A stretch of DNA of 64,000 nt. It comes from Nocardioides sp. Root682 (GTDB lineage Bacteria; Actinomycetota; Actinomycetes; Propionibacteriales; Nocardioidaceae). Position numbers and translations under genes: made by a program. The notes beneath the pieces were generated by a model. The model was not told the origin of the DNA. It did no database searches and worked only from the letters and a program-made list of their open reading frames with translations. Every line of letters starts with the position of its first letter. The first letter of the stretch is position 1. Shown here one piece after another: positions 8,566 to 16,676 of this stretch. Where the stretch lies: assembly GCF_001427795.1 (NCBI RefSeq), contig NZ_LMHJ01000003.1, positions 913,106-977,105 on the forward strand. Direction: 5' to 3'.

Positions 8566-9231
8566 ATGACGGCGAGCGTGGAGACGGGATCGGGAGCGAG
8601 CGGCCCTGCTTCGGTGCGCGCCCCGTCGCGGCTCGAGAAGCGGAAGGCGCAGACCCGCCGCGAGATCATCGACGCGGCCTTCACCTGCTTCGCCGAGCAG
8701 GGTTACCACTCCACCGGGATCGCGGACATCGCTGCGCGGCTCGGCATCGGCCACGGCACCTTCTACCGGTACTTCGAGAACAAGCGCGACATCGTCGAGC
8801 ACGTGATCAACGAGCTGATCGAGCGGATCGTCGAGACGCTCGGAGCGGAGAACGCGCCCGACGCCGTCGACACCCTGGAGGACTACCGCGCGCAGTCGGC
8901 CCGCATCGGCGAGGGGCTGGCGCGGATCTTCAGTCAGGATCCCCGCGTGCCCCAGCTGCTCCTGTCGGCGGCAGGCATCGACGACGCCATGCGCGAGAAG
9001 ATGCTCGACCTGTTCGAGCTCACCACCCCGTTGACTGCGGCCTATCTCGAGCACGGGGTCGAGGTCGGCTACCTGCGCAGCGACCTCGACGTCGAGCCCA
9101 CGGCGCAAGCGATCAACGGCATGATCCTCGGCTCTGTCCTCGCTGCCTTGCGTGACCCGACGCCGCAACGCCAGGCCCGGTTGAGCGCCGCCATCCGGGC
9201 GGTCATGTACGACGGCATCGCGGCCGACTGA
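8566..9231 (+). CDS. TetR-family regulator of the patatin-SDR-monooxygenase operon
   Basis: 221 residues. After a ~25-residue basic or disordered lead, the TetR helix-turn-helix is clear: TRREIIDAAFTCFAEQGYHS, then ADIAARLGIGHGTFYRYFENK. The ATG at 8566 is preferred over an upstream in-frame start at 8506 because TAGGGT lies exactly 7 bases before it (8553-8558), the leaderless pattern seen repeatedly in this window. Divergent from the three-gene operon, which is probably its target. The ligand is unknown, perhaps an acyl-CoA or the operon's substrate (inference). Confidence 0.82.
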   Translation: MTASVETGSGASGPASVRAPSRLEKRKAQTRREIIDAAFTCFAEQGYHSTGIADIAARLGIGHGTFYRYFENKRDIVEHVINELIERIVETLGAENAPDAVDTLEDYRAQSARIGEGLARIFSQDPRVPQLLLSAAGIDDAMREKMLDLFELTTPLTAAYLEHGVEVGYLRSDLDVEPTAQAINGMILGSVLAALRDPTPQRQARLSAAIRAVMYDGIAAD

Positions 9232-9245
9232 CGCAGTCGCCCGGT

Positions 9246-9278
9246 GGTTGAGGTGCGGGCGAAGCGAGCCTCGAAACC
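9246..9278. repeat. REP-like palindromic element, type with AAGCGAGC core
   Basis: 33 bases opening GGTTGAGG and closing CCTCGAAACC, with GCGGGCGAAGCGAGC between. The ends resemble those of the 35-base element at 12730, 30229, 32547 and 42005 (GGTCGAGG and CTCGAGACC), so it looks like a related subfamily. It follows the TetR stop and may act as its terminator. Confidence 0.6.
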
Positions 9279-9376
9279 CCGGGTGCGGTGACAGGTCGCC
9301 CTGATCGGGGCATCGGTGTTGCCGACCTCGATTTGTGACGTGCATCGCTCCTCACCGCACGATAAGTCAATAAAGT

Positions 9377-9404
9377 CAGTCGAGAAACATTGGTAACTCG
9401 ACTG
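9377..9404. promoter_or_regulatory. inverted repeat upstream of metN
   Basis: CAGTCGAG (9377-9384) and CTCGACTG (9397-9404) form a perfect 8-bp inverted repeat over a 12-base loop, ending 13 bases before the metN ATG. It could be an operator or a hairpin in the leader. No recognisable SAM riboswitch was found here. Confidence 0.45.
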
Positions 9405-9417
9405 GGGGAAGCTCCGG

Positions 9418-10437
9418 ATGATCGAAATCGCCGGACTGACGAAGTCCTATGGCGCGACCACCGTGCTGGACGGCATCGACCTGACGGTCGGTGAGGCGCA
9501 GATCGCCGCCGTGGTCGGGCCGAGTGGTGCCGGCAAGAGCACCCTCGCCCGCTGCATCAACCTCCTGGAACGGCCGACCAGCGGCACGATCGCCGTCAAC
9601 GGGCAGGACCTGACGCGGTTGTCGCGGCGTGACCTGCGCCAGGCACGTCGTCAGATCGGGACGGTCTTCCAGTCCGCGAACCTGCTCCGCCGGCTGACCG
9701 CTGCCCAGAACGTCGCGCTGCCGATGCGCCACGCGGGGGTGCCCGATGCCGAGGTCCGCCGGCGCGTGGCCGACCTGCTCGACCGCGTCGGGATGCTGCA
9801 CCGCGCCAACCACTTCCCGTCACAGCTCTCCGGCGGCCAGCGCCAGCGGATCGGCATCGCCCGCGGGCTCGCACTCCAACCGGCGGTGCTGCTCTCCGAC
9901 GAAGCGACGTCAGGGCTGGACCCCGACACCACCCGATCGATCCTCGACCTGCTCACCGAGCTCCGCGACGACCTCGGCGTCACGATCCTGGTCATCACCC
10001 ACGAGATGGACGTGGTCCGCGCGATCGCGGACGTGGTCGCCCAGCTCGACCACGGACGGATCGTCGAACAGGGCGCAGTCGCCGACGTCGTACGACGAAG
10101 CGACTCGCCGCTCTCGAGGGCACTCCTGCCGATGCCTCCCGTCCCTGCCGACAGTGGTCTACGCCCCTGGAGCGTGCGGTACCAGCACGAGCAGGTCTCG
10201 CCGGTGTGGCTGGCGCAGGCTGGTCGCGAGCTCGACACCGACATCGCCGTCCTCGCCGCGCTGGTCGAGGCCGCGGGGGAGACCCGCGTCGGGCGGCTCA
10301 CGCTCGGGCTCGAACCGCGCCTAGACGACCGCCGAGTCGTCGAGGTGCTGGGCAGGCACGGTGTCGTCGCCGAGCCCGTCGATCGTGCGGTGCTGCGTCC
10401 GGTGCCCGCCGCCGCTGACCAGGAGGGCGTGGCATGA
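9418..10437 (+). CDS. metN: methionine ABC importer, ATP-binding subunit
   Basis: 339-residue ATPase that powers methionine uptake with MetI and MetQ. Seen: Walker A GPSGAGKST near residue 38, signature LSGGQRQRIGIARGL near 139, Walker B VLLSDEATSGLDPDT near 159, the His switch TH near 197, and a C-terminal NIL-type domain (about 265-325) that in MetN binds methionine and blocks transport. GGGGGAAG precedes the ATG. It overlaps metI by four bases. A hairpin in the leader may regulate it. Confidence 0.93.
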   Translation: MIEIAGLTKSYGATTVLDGIDLTVGEAQIAAVVGPSGAGKSTLARCINLLERPTSGTIAVNGQDLTRLSRRDLRQARRQIGTVFQSANLLRRLTAAQNVALPMRHAGVPDAEVRRRVADLLDRVGMLHRANHFPSQLSGGQRQRIGIARGLALQPAVLLSDEATSGLDPDTTRSILDLLTELRDDLGVTILVITHEMDVVRAIADVVAQLDHGRIVEQGAVADVVRRSDSPLSRALLPMPPVPADSGLRPWSVRYQHEQVSPVWLAQAGRELDTDIAVLAALVEAAGETRVGRLTLGLEPRLDDRRVVEVLGRHGVVAEPVDRAVLRPVPAAADQEGVA

Positions 10438-11105
10438 CCGTCCTGCTCGGCACCCCGTGGCCCGACGTACCCGACCTGCTGCTGCCGGCCCTGGGGGAGA
10501 CGTTGCGCATGGTCCTCGTCGTGATGTCGGTGGTCGTCCTCCTCGGCGGGCCGCTCGGCCTGCTCATCTTCAACACCTCGCCGCTCGGGCTCGCCCCCAA
10601 CCGAGCCGTGCACGTGTCGATCAGCTGGATCGCGAACCTGGGGCGGTCGTTGCCGTTCCTCGTGCTGATGGCCGCGGTCATCCCGGTGACCAAGCTGGTG
10701 TTCGGGACCACCATCGGTTTCAAGGCGGCGCTGATCCCGATGTCGATCGCCGGCATCGCGTTCTTCGCACGACTCACCGAGAGTGCCGTGCGCGACGTAC
10801 CGCGCGAGCTCCTCGACGTCGGACTCGCAGCAGGCAGCAGCAAGCGCCAGATCATCACGTCGATCCAGCTGCGCGAAGCGCTGCCCGGACTGGCTGGCGG
10901 CCTGACCCTCAACGTCGTCGCGATGATCGAGTACTCCGCCATCGCAGGCGCCATCGGCTCGGGCGGCATCGGCTACCTCGCCGTCAACTACGGCTACCGC
11001 CGCTTCGACGACAACATCATGATCGCCTGCATCGTGCTGCTGATCGCGATCGTCCAGCTCATCCAGTTCTCCGGTGACCGGATCGTCCGGGCTCTCACCC
11101 ACTGA
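10434..11105 (+). CDS. metI: methionine ABC importer, permease
   Basis: 223-residue inner-membrane permease with about five hydrophobic helices. The coupling (EAA-type) loop is seen as ELLDVGLAAGSSKRQI near residue 126, which docks to MetN. The length is typical for MetI (~217). The ATG overlaps the metN stop, and the stop is 11 bases before metQ, so this is one operon. Confidence 0.92.
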   Translation: MTVLLGTPWPDVPDLLLPALGETLRMVLVVMSVVVLLGGPLGLLIFNTSPLGLAPNRAVHVSISWIANLGRSLPFLVLMAAVIPVTKLVFGTTIGFKAALIPMSIAGIAFFARLTESAVRDVPRELLDVGLAAGSSKRQIITSIQLREALPGLAGGLTLNVVAMIEYSAIAGAIGSGGIGYLAVNYGYRRFDDNIMIACIVLLIAIVQLIQFSGDRIVRALTH

Positions 11106-11116
11106 AAGGAAGCAGC

Positions 11117-12049
11117 ATGTCCACCACCCAGCAGCCCGGAAAGAGGATCGCCGACGAGGTCGGTGACCTCATCGACCTCGGCAGCAACCGCAGGAAGTGG
11201 CTCTGGCCCGCCGCCGGCGCGGTCGTCGTCCTCGCCCTGGCCGTGTTCCTCGTCCTCAAGTTCACCGGCGACGACGAGAAGGCCGTGGCCGGCAGTCACT
11301 TCGGAAACGACTTCGAGATCGCGTACCAGGCGAGCAGTGCCAGCGAGAAGGCGTTCCTCGACTACCTGAACGACGAGATCGCGCCCGACTACGGCGTGAC
11401 CATCAAGGGCGTCGGCATCGAGGACGGCAACCAGCTCGACCAGGCGACCGCCGACGGCAAGTACATCGCCAACATCTACCAGCACAAGCACTGGCTCAAG
11501 CAGGTCACCGATGCGACGGGCATGAAGCTGACGGCGCTCGGGCCGGTGTTCCAGTGGTCGTACTCCGTCTACTCCAGCAAGTACGCCTCGCTCGACGAGC
11601 TGCCCGACGGCGCCGAGGTCGCGCTCCTCAACGACCCCGCGAACACCGCGCAGGCGCTGTGGATCCTCGAGCGTGCGGGCAAGCTGACCTTCAAGGACGG
11701 CGTCGACCCGTGGGCCGCGACCGAGCAGGACATCGACAAGAACATCGGTGGCTACAAGTTCACCTACATCGAGTACGGCGCCGGCCCGCGCACCCTCGAC
11801 TCGGTCGACGCCGTCATCGACTACAACATGTCCTTCGTCGACGCCGGCACCCCGGAGAAGTACCGCATCTTCGAGCCGGACGCCCCCAAGGAGTTCGCCG
11901 GCCAGCTCGTCATCGGCAGCGAGTACGCCGACGACCCGCAGGTCGAGAAGCTGAAGAAGGTCTTCCACGACGAGCGTGTGCAGCCCTACCTCGCCGAGAA
12001 CACGGACCCGAACCTGTCGGGCCAGCTGGCCCCGGTCTCGGCTGACTGA
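11117..12049 (+). CDS. metQ: methionine-binding protein, membrane-anchored
   Basis: 310 residues. The solute-binding part from about residue 60 (ASEKAFLDYLNDEIAPDYGV, then QHKHWLKQVT) matches the MetQ/NlpA family. GAAAGGAAGC precedes the ATG. Oddity: MetQ proteins are usually lipoproteins with a lipobox cysteine, but here a ~35-residue cytosolic lead is followed by one strongly hydrophobic helix (about 38-53) and no cysteine, so the protein is probably held by an uncleaved N-terminal helix. Methionine as substrate is inferred from the operon and family. Confidence 0.88.
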   Translation: MSTTQQPGKRIADEVGDLIDLGSNRRKWLWPAAGAVVVLALAVFLVLKFTGDDEKAVAGSHFGNDFEIAYQASSASEKAFLDYLNDEIAPDYGVTIKGVGIEDGNQLDQATADGKYIANIYQHKHWLKQVTDATGMKLTALGPVFQWSYSVYSSKYASLDELPDGAEVALLNDPANTAQALWILERAGKLTFKDGVDPWAATEQDIDKNIGGYKFTYIEYGAGPRTLDSVDAVIDYNMSFVDAGTPEKYRIFEPDAPKEFAGQLVIGSEYADDPQVEKLKKVFHDERVQPYLAENTDPNLSGQLAPVSAD

Positions 12050-12059
12050 GGCTCGACGT

Positions 12060-12110
12060 ACCAACCGGATTTGTCGCGATCGCACCTGATCCGCGACAAA
12101 TCCGGTTGGT
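12060..12110. terminator. large bidirectional terminator after metQ
   Basis: Perfect 19-base arms (12060-12078 and 12092-12110; left arm begins ACCAACCGGATT) over a 13-base loop, lying between the convergent ends of metQ and the gene at 12122. It has no long T run but is very stable. Confidence 0.75.
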
Positions 12111-12121
12111 GCGTGGTCCGG

Positions 12122-12991
12122 TCAGGCGAGCAACCGCTCGCACTCGGCAACCAGCCGCGCCCGCAGCGGCGCACCCCGCTCCGCGAACCCGCGCTGCGCG
12201 TCGACGTACTCGGCCTTGCCCTCGACCGTCTCGATCCGGACGGACTCGAAGCCGAGGTCGGCGAGGTCGTACGGGGCGGCGCGCATGTCGAGGGTGCGGA
12301 TGTCCCAGGCGAGCTCGAAGCAGTCGGCCACCAGGTCCGAGGAGATCATCGGCGAGAGCCGGAAGGCGTGCTTGTAGAGGTCCATCCCGGCGTGCAGGCA
12401 GCCCGGCTGTTCGAACAGCGGCCGGTCGTCCGGGCCGGGGGAGAGCGTGTTCAACGGTCTCGCCGGCGGCGTGAAGAAGCGGAACGCGTCGAAGTGGGAG
12501 CAGGCAATGCGGTGCTCCGCGACGACCGCGTCGGTCCCGGCAGGGCCGAGGCGCAGCGGCCAGTCGGCGTGCCGTGTCTCGTCCTCGGCCAGGCGGTAGA
12601 CCATCGCCCATTCGTGGAGCCCGAAGCAGCCGAAGTGCGGGGCGCGGCCGGAGGTGGCGGACAGCAGCCGGTGCAGGGTCTCGATCAGCGGCCGCTGCGA
12701 AGCGACGTACTCGGGGGAGACGGTCACCTGGTCTCGAGACGGTTGCTGCGCAACCTCCTCGACCAACGTGTAGCCCTTGAGGCCGGCGTACTCGTCCCCG
12801 TCGTCCAGTACGACGCCGTACCCCGGGTGCCAGCGGCGCAGCTGCGCGGGCCGGTGGGAGTAGTAGGTGAACAGGAAGTCGAAGACCGGGTGCTTGGTGC
12901 CGGTGTCGCGGCGGACCAGGTGCGGGGCGACGTACGCATCGATGCGGGCAGCGTGGGCCCGGGCCCGCTCTCGCCAATCCTCCGCATTCAC
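12122..12991 (-). CDS. conserved actinobacterial protein with an in-frame repeat insertion
   Basis: 289 residues. HPVFDFLFTYYSHRPAQLRRW near the N-terminus and FGLHEWAMVYR in the middle identify a conserved actinobacterial family. Members are often labelled 3-methyladenine DNA glycosylase, but I see no helix-hairpin-helix or AAG fold, so I give no function. The GTG at 12991 is chosen over the upstream TTG (13000) because TAGGCT (13000-13005) lies 8 bases before it, a leaderless pattern. Residues VEEVAQQPSRDQ in the N-terminal third are encoded by a palindromic repeat (12730-12764) and interrupt the run from GLKGYT to VTVSPEYVASQRPL. Many His, Asp and Glu residues hint at metal binding (inference). 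Confidence 0.8.
   Translation of the reverse strand: MNAEDWRERARAHAARIDAYVAPHLVRRDTGTKHPVFDFLFTYYSHRPAQLRRWHPGYGVVLDDGDEYAGLKGYTLVEEVAQQPSRDQVTVSPEYVASQRPLIETLHRLLSATSGRAPHFGCFGLHEWAMVYRLAEDETRHADWPLRLGPAGTDAVVAEHRIACSHFDAFRFFTPPARPLNTLSPGPDDRPLFEQPGCLHAGMDLYKHAFRLSPMISSDLVADCFELAWDIRTLDMRAAPYDLADLGFESVRIETVEGKAEYVDAQRGFAERGAPLRARLVAECERLLA
12730..12764. repeat. 35-base palindromic element inside a coding gene
   Basis: Read on the minus strand it opens GGTCGAGGAGGTTGC, has GCA in the middle, and closes GCAACCGTCTCGAGACC. It differs from the mutM copy (42005) at one of 35 positions. It is translated in the host gene as VEEVAQQPSRDQ. Confidence 0.9.
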
Positions 12992-13023
12992 GACGAGCAA
13001 GCCTAGGTCGATAGTCTCGACCA

Positions 13024-13836
13024 GTGCGCATCGTCAGATTCACCACAGGCGAGGACCCGACCTACGGAGTCCTGACCGGAGACCTCGACGAGTACGGCCA
13101 GCCTGACGAGGACGCGGTTGTCGTCGCCCTCGCCGGTGACCCGCTCTACGTCGGCATCAAGCTGCTCGAGCAGCAGCACCGCCTCGCGGACGTGCGCCTG
13201 CTGGCGCCGGTCCTGCCGCGCAGCAAGGTCGTCGGCATCGGCAAGAACTACGCCGCGCATGCCGCCGAGATGGGTGGCCCCGTGCCGGACGAGCCGCTGA
13301 TGTTCCTCAAGCCGAACACCAGCGTGGTCGGCCCGGGCGACGCGATCCAGTACCCCCGCCAGTCGAAGTTCATCAGCTACGAGGGCGAGGTGGCCGTCGT
13401 CATCGGGCGGATCTGCCGCGACGTCCCGGCCGAGCAGGCCACCGACGTCATCCACGGCTACACGATCGCCAACGACGTCACGGCCCGCGACCTGCAGAAG
13501 ACCGACGGCCAGTTCACCCGCGCCAAGGGCTTCGACTCGTTCTGTCCGCTCGGGCCGTGGATCGAGACGGACCTCGACCCGCAGGACTTCATCGACGGCC
13601 GGCGGATCCAGACGTACCTCAACGGCGACCTCAAGCAGGACGGCTCGACCGCTGACATGATCCACGACATCCCGGCGCTCATCGCCCACGTCTCCAGCGT
13701 GATGACCCTGCTGCCCGGCGACGTCATCCTCACCGGCACCCCCGAGGGTGTCGGCCCCATGCAGGTCGGCGACGAGATCGAGATCTCGATCGAGGGCCTC
13801 GGCACTCTCACGAACAAGGTGGAAACACGCGCATGA
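13024..13836 (+). CDS. fumarylacetoacetate hydrolase family protein
   Basis: 270 residues. Seen: VVGIGKNYAAHAAEMG near 72, MFLKPNTSVVGPGD near 95, the metal-binding SYEGEVAVVIG near 118 and GYTIANDVTARDLQ near 147, then TGTPEGVG near 239, all FAH-fold motifs. The substrate is likely a 2-oxo acid or diketone of aromatic catabolism; members next to gltX are conserved in actinobacteria but not characterised to my knowledge. The GTG at 13024 follows TAGTCT (13012-13017) by 6 bases, so it is probably leaderless. The stop overlaps the gltX ATG by four bases. Confidence 0.88.
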   Translation: MRIVRFTTGEDPTYGVLTGDLDEYGQPDEDAVVVALAGDPLYVGIKLLEQQHRLADVRLLAPVLPRSKVVGIGKNYAAHAAEMGGPVPDEPLMFLKPNTSVVGPGDAIQYPRQSKFISYEGEVAVVIGRICRDVPAEQATDVIHGYTIANDVTARDLQKTDGQFTRAKGFDSFCPLGPWIETDLDPQDFIDGRRIQTYLNGDLKQDGSTADMIHDIPALIAHVSSVMTLLPGDVILTGTPEGVGPMQVGDEIEISIEGLGTLTNKVETRA

Positions 13837-15314
13837 CGGTCTCGACAGGCTCGACCCCCGTACGGGTCCGGATGGCCCCTTCGCCCACGGGCAGTCCCCA
13901 CGTCGGCCTGGTCCGCACGGCCCTGTTCAACTGGGCCTTCGCGCGCCACCACGGCGGCACCTTCGTGTTCCGCATCGAGGACACCGACAAGGAGCGCAGC
14001 ACGGACGAGTCGCTCACGTCGATCATCGAGCTGTTCCGCTGGCTCGGGCTCGACTGGGACGAGGGTCCCGGGGTCGGCGGCCCGCACGCGCCGTACAAGC
14101 AGAGCGAGCGCAGCGACCTGTACGCCGACGCGTTGGTCAAGTTGAAGGGAAGCAGCTTCACCTACGACTGCTACTGCACCACCGAGGAAGCCACCGCGCG
14201 CCGGAAGGCCGCCGGCTCCAAGGTGCAGGGGTACGACGGCTTCTGCCGCGAGCTGACGCAGGCCCAGACCGATGCGTTCCTCGCCGAGGGCCGCTTGCCC
14301 GTCGTCCGGTTCCGGATGCCCGACGGTGCGATCACCTGGACCGACCTGGTTCGCGGCGAGGTGACCTTCGAGACCGAGTTCGTGCCGGACTTCGCGCTCT
14401 GCCGTGCCAACGGCGACCCGCTCTACACGCTGGTCAACCCGGTCGACGACGCGCTGATGGAGATCACCCACGTGCTGCGTGGTGAGGACCTGCTGTCCTC
14501 CACGCCGCGTCAGATCGCCCTCTACGAGGCGCTCAAGGAGGTTGGCATCGCCCAGGTGACGCCGGAGTTCGGCCACCTGCCGTACGTCATGGGCGAGGGC
14601 AACAAGAAGCTCTCCAAGCGCGACCCCGAGGCGGACGCGCTGTCCTACCGCGAGAAGGGCTACCTGCCCGAGGGCCTGCTCAACTACCTCGCCCTGCTCG
14701 GGTGGTCGATCGCCGCGGACCGCGACATCTTCAGCCTCGAGGAGATGGTCGAGGCGTTCGACATCGCCGACGTCGTCCCGAACCCGGCCCGCTTCGACCT
14801 GAAGAAGGCCGACGCGATCAACTCCGCGCACATGCGCCTGCTGTCGACCGACGAGATCACCCACCGTGCGCTGCCGTTCCTCAAGGCCGAGGGCGTGGTG
14901 TCCGATCCCGTCTCCGACGCCGACGCACAGCTCCTCGAGCTCGCGATGCCCCTCGTCGCCGAGCGGATCAACAAGCTGTCCGAGGCCCCCACGATGCTGG
15001 ACTTTCTGTTCGTCGACGAGGCCGACTTCGCGCTGGACCCCGAGGACGCCGAGAAGCTGCTTGGCGAGGCCGGGCTCCCCGTCATCCAGGCGTCGTACGA
15101 CGCCGTGAAGGAGCTCCCGACCTGGTCGACCGACGCGATCCAGACCGCGCTCCAGGCCGCCCTGGTCGACGGCCTGGGCCTCAAGCCGCGCAACGCCTTC
15201 GGGCCGGTGCGCGTGGCGATCACGGGCCGCCGGATCTCGCCGCCGCTGTTCGAGTCGATGGAGCTGCTGGGCCGCGAGCGGAGCCTCGGGAGACTGCAGC
15301 GTGCCCTCGGCTGA
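13833..15314 (+). CDS. gltX: glutamyl-tRNA synthetase
   Basis: 493-residue class Ic synthetase charging tRNA-Glu with glutamate. Seen: the HIGH-type motif PSPTGSPHVG at 16-25, the KMSKS-type KLSKRD near residue 259, and a C-terminal anticodon-binding domain. Genes for tRNA-Gln and tRNA-Glu lie 1 kb downstream. Actinobacteria generally lack GlnRS and amidate Glu-tRNA-Gln, so a non-discriminating enzyme is likely (inference). The first codons (TVSTGSTP) overlap a short sequence, GGTCTCGACAGGCTCGACC, that resembles the ends of the dispersed repeat, so the native N-terminus may be extended. Overlaps its upstream neighbour (ATGA) and the CPBP gene (14 bases). Confidence 0.95.
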   Translation: MTVSTGSTPVRVRMAPSPTGSPHVGLVRTALFNWAFARHHGGTFVFRIEDTDKERSTDESLTSIIELFRWLGLDWDEGPGVGGPHAPYKQSERSDLYADALVKLKGSSFTYDCYCTTEEATARRKAAGSKVQGYDGFCRELTQAQTDAFLAEGRLPVVRFRMPDGAITWTDLVRGEVTFETEFVPDFALCRANGDPLYTLVNPVDDALMEITHVLRGEDLLSSTPRQIALYEALKEVGIAQVTPEFGHLPYVMGEGNKKLSKRDPEADALSYREKGYLPEGLLNYLALLGWSIAADRDIFSLEEMVEAFDIADVVPNPARFDLKKADAINSAHMRLLSTDEITHRALPFLKAEGVVSDPVSDADAQLLELAMPLVAERINKLSEAPTMLDFLFVDEADFALDPEDAEKLLGEAGLPVIQASYDAVKELPTWSTDAIQTALQAALVDGLGLKPRNAFGPVRVAITGRRISPPLFESMELLGRERSLGRLQRALG

Positions 15315-16299
15315 AGAGGCGCCGCCGGTCGAACCGAAGGGCCTGCGCTACGACGAGCTCCACCGTGGCGGTCTTGCCGGCGCGTGGCGGCCCTTCGTCG
15401 GCGTGCCGCTCGTCGCGGTGCTCTTCGTCGCCGTCCAGTTCCTGCTCACCGCGCTCTTCACCGTCTACTTCCTGCTGGTCTCGCGTGACACCTACGAGAT
15501 CGCTGACCGGCTCAGCAGCGACCCGGTCACGCCGGCCTTCCTCGCCTTCGTCAACCTCGGCTGGGCGCTGGCGATCCCGGGCGTCCTGGTGGTCGCCCTG
15601 CTCCTGCACCACCAGCGTCCGGGGCTGGTCGCCTCGGTCGTCGGCCGGCTGCGCTGGCGCTGGTTGCTGACCTGTCTGGCCCTCTCGGTGGTCGCGCTGG
15701 CGGCGACGGTCCTCATGGCGAGCGTGCTGCCCGACCAAGGGGCTTCCGGTGTCGAGATGAGCGGAGACCTCAACCCGTGGACGTCGAAGGCGCGTGACTT
15801 CGTGCTGATCACGTTGCTGCTCACCCCGCTGCAGGCAGCAGGGGAGGAGTACGTGTTCCGCGGTTACCTCGTGCAGGCCTTCGGCGGCGTCGCCAACCTC
15901 TTCGGCCCGCGGGTCGGAGCGACGGTCGCCGTCGTCGTACCCGCATTGTTGTTCGCGGTGGCCCACGGCCTCGGGCAGGACGTGCCGACCTTCTTCGACC
16001 GGTTCGCGTTCGGCCTCGTGGCCGGCGTGCTGGTGCTGCTGACGGGTGGGCTGGAGGCAGGCATCGCGATGCACGTGCTCAACAACTTCCTGGCCTTCGG
16101 GCTGGCGCTGTCGTTCGGCGACATGACCGAGGCGCTGAACCCGTCGGGCGGCTCCTGGTGGTCGATCCCGGTGACCCTGACGCAGTCCTTCGTCTACCTC
16201 GGACTGGCCCTGTGGGCAGCGCGCCGGATGGGCCTCGCGACCCGCACGGAAACAGCGACGGGTGGGGCCATTTTGGAGGCCCGGCAGGGCCGCGTGTAA
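15301..16299 (+). CDS. CPBP-family intramembrane metalloprotease
   Basis: 332 residues with about eight hydrophobic segments. The three CPBP (Abi) motifs are present: EEYVFRGY near residue 182, FAVAHGLG near 217 and HVLNNFLA near 258, which supply the Glu and His residues of the active site of Rce1-like proteases. The GTG start lies inside the end of gltX. The role is unknown; relatives cleave membrane proteins or act in bacteriocin immunity. The last gene before the tRNA pair; a weak stem (GTTCCC with GGGAAC near 16301-16327) may end the transcript. Confidence 0.85.
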   Translation: MPSAEEAPPVEPKGLRYDELHRGGLAGAWRPFVGVPLVAVLFVAVQFLLTALFTVYFLLVSRDTYEIADRLSSDPVTPAFLAFVNLGWALAIPGVLVVALLLHHQRPGLVASVVGRLRWRWLLTCLALSVVALAATVLMASVLPDQGASGVEMSGDLNPWTSKARDFVLITLLLTPLQAAGEEYVFRGYLVQAFGGVANLFGPRVGATVAVVVPALLFAVAHGLGQDVPTFFDRFAFGLVAGVLVLLTGGLEAGIAMHVLNNFLAFGLALSFGDMTEALNPSGGSWWSIPVTLTQSFVYLGLALWAARRMGLATRTETATGGAILEARQGRV

Positions 16300-16354
16300 T
16301 GTTCCCCCTCGGCTCGCTCCCTCGGGAACAGGGCTGAAAACAAGCAGCAACCAT

Positions 16355-16426
16355 TGGCCTATGGTGTAATTGGCAACACGACTGGTTCTGGTCCAGTTAT
16401 TCTAGGTTCGAGTCCTAGTAGGCCAG
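16355..16426 (+). tRNA. tRNA-Gln (CTG)
   Basis: 72 bases. The acceptor arms TGGCCTA and TAGGCCA pair fully, and G16426 is the discriminator. The anticodon loop TTCTGGT, closed by ACTGG and CCAGT, gives CTG. The T arm holds GGTTCGAGTCC. CCA is not encoded. Confidence 0.95.
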
Positions 16427-16540
16427 CGAGTTCTTCCGAGAACCGCTGAAGCAGGGCCTGAATTTGGCTCGGTCGAAGCGTGATCGCTAGAGTTCACGTC
16501 GTTGTCAGCGGCCCCGCAAGGGATCGCGAGCGACAAGGAT

Positions 16541-16613
16541 GCCCCCGTTGTGTAGCGGCCTAGCACGGCGCCCTCTCACGGCGTTAGCGCCGGTTCGAAT
16601 CCGGTCGGGGGTA
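16541..16613 (+). tRNA. tRNA-Glu (CTC)
   Basis: 73 bases. Acceptor GCCCCCG pairs with CGGGGGT (one G-U at the end), and A16613 is the discriminator. The anticodon loop CTCTCAC gives CTC. T arm CCGGTTCGAATCCGG is perfect. CCA is not encoded. The 114 bases between the two tRNAs hold no other gene that I can see. Confidence 0.95.
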
Positions 16614-16631
16614 CAGAACAAGCAGTACAGA

Positions 16632-16676
16632 CAAGCAGGGCCCGGTCCACCAGGACCGGGCCCTGCTTGCTTTTGT
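16632..16676 (+). terminator. Rho-independent terminator after the tRNA genes
   Basis: 17-base arms (16632-16648 and 16653-16669; left arm starts CAAGCAGGGCCC) pair perfectly around a 4-base loop and are followed by CTTTTGTG. This is the strongest intrinsic terminator in the window. Confidence 0.92.

Noticed and set aside
9279..9417. SAM riboswitch before metN
   Set aside because: No recognisable core of a SAM riboswitch class; only a short inverted repeat is present.
12122..12991. Confident 3-methyladenine DNA glycosylase call
   Set aside because: The family is often given that name, but neither the helix-hairpin-helix nor the AAG-type active site can be seen, so I left the function open.
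16301..16327. Strong terminator after the CPBP gene
   Set aside because: Six-base stem with a long loop and no T run; too weak to list separately.
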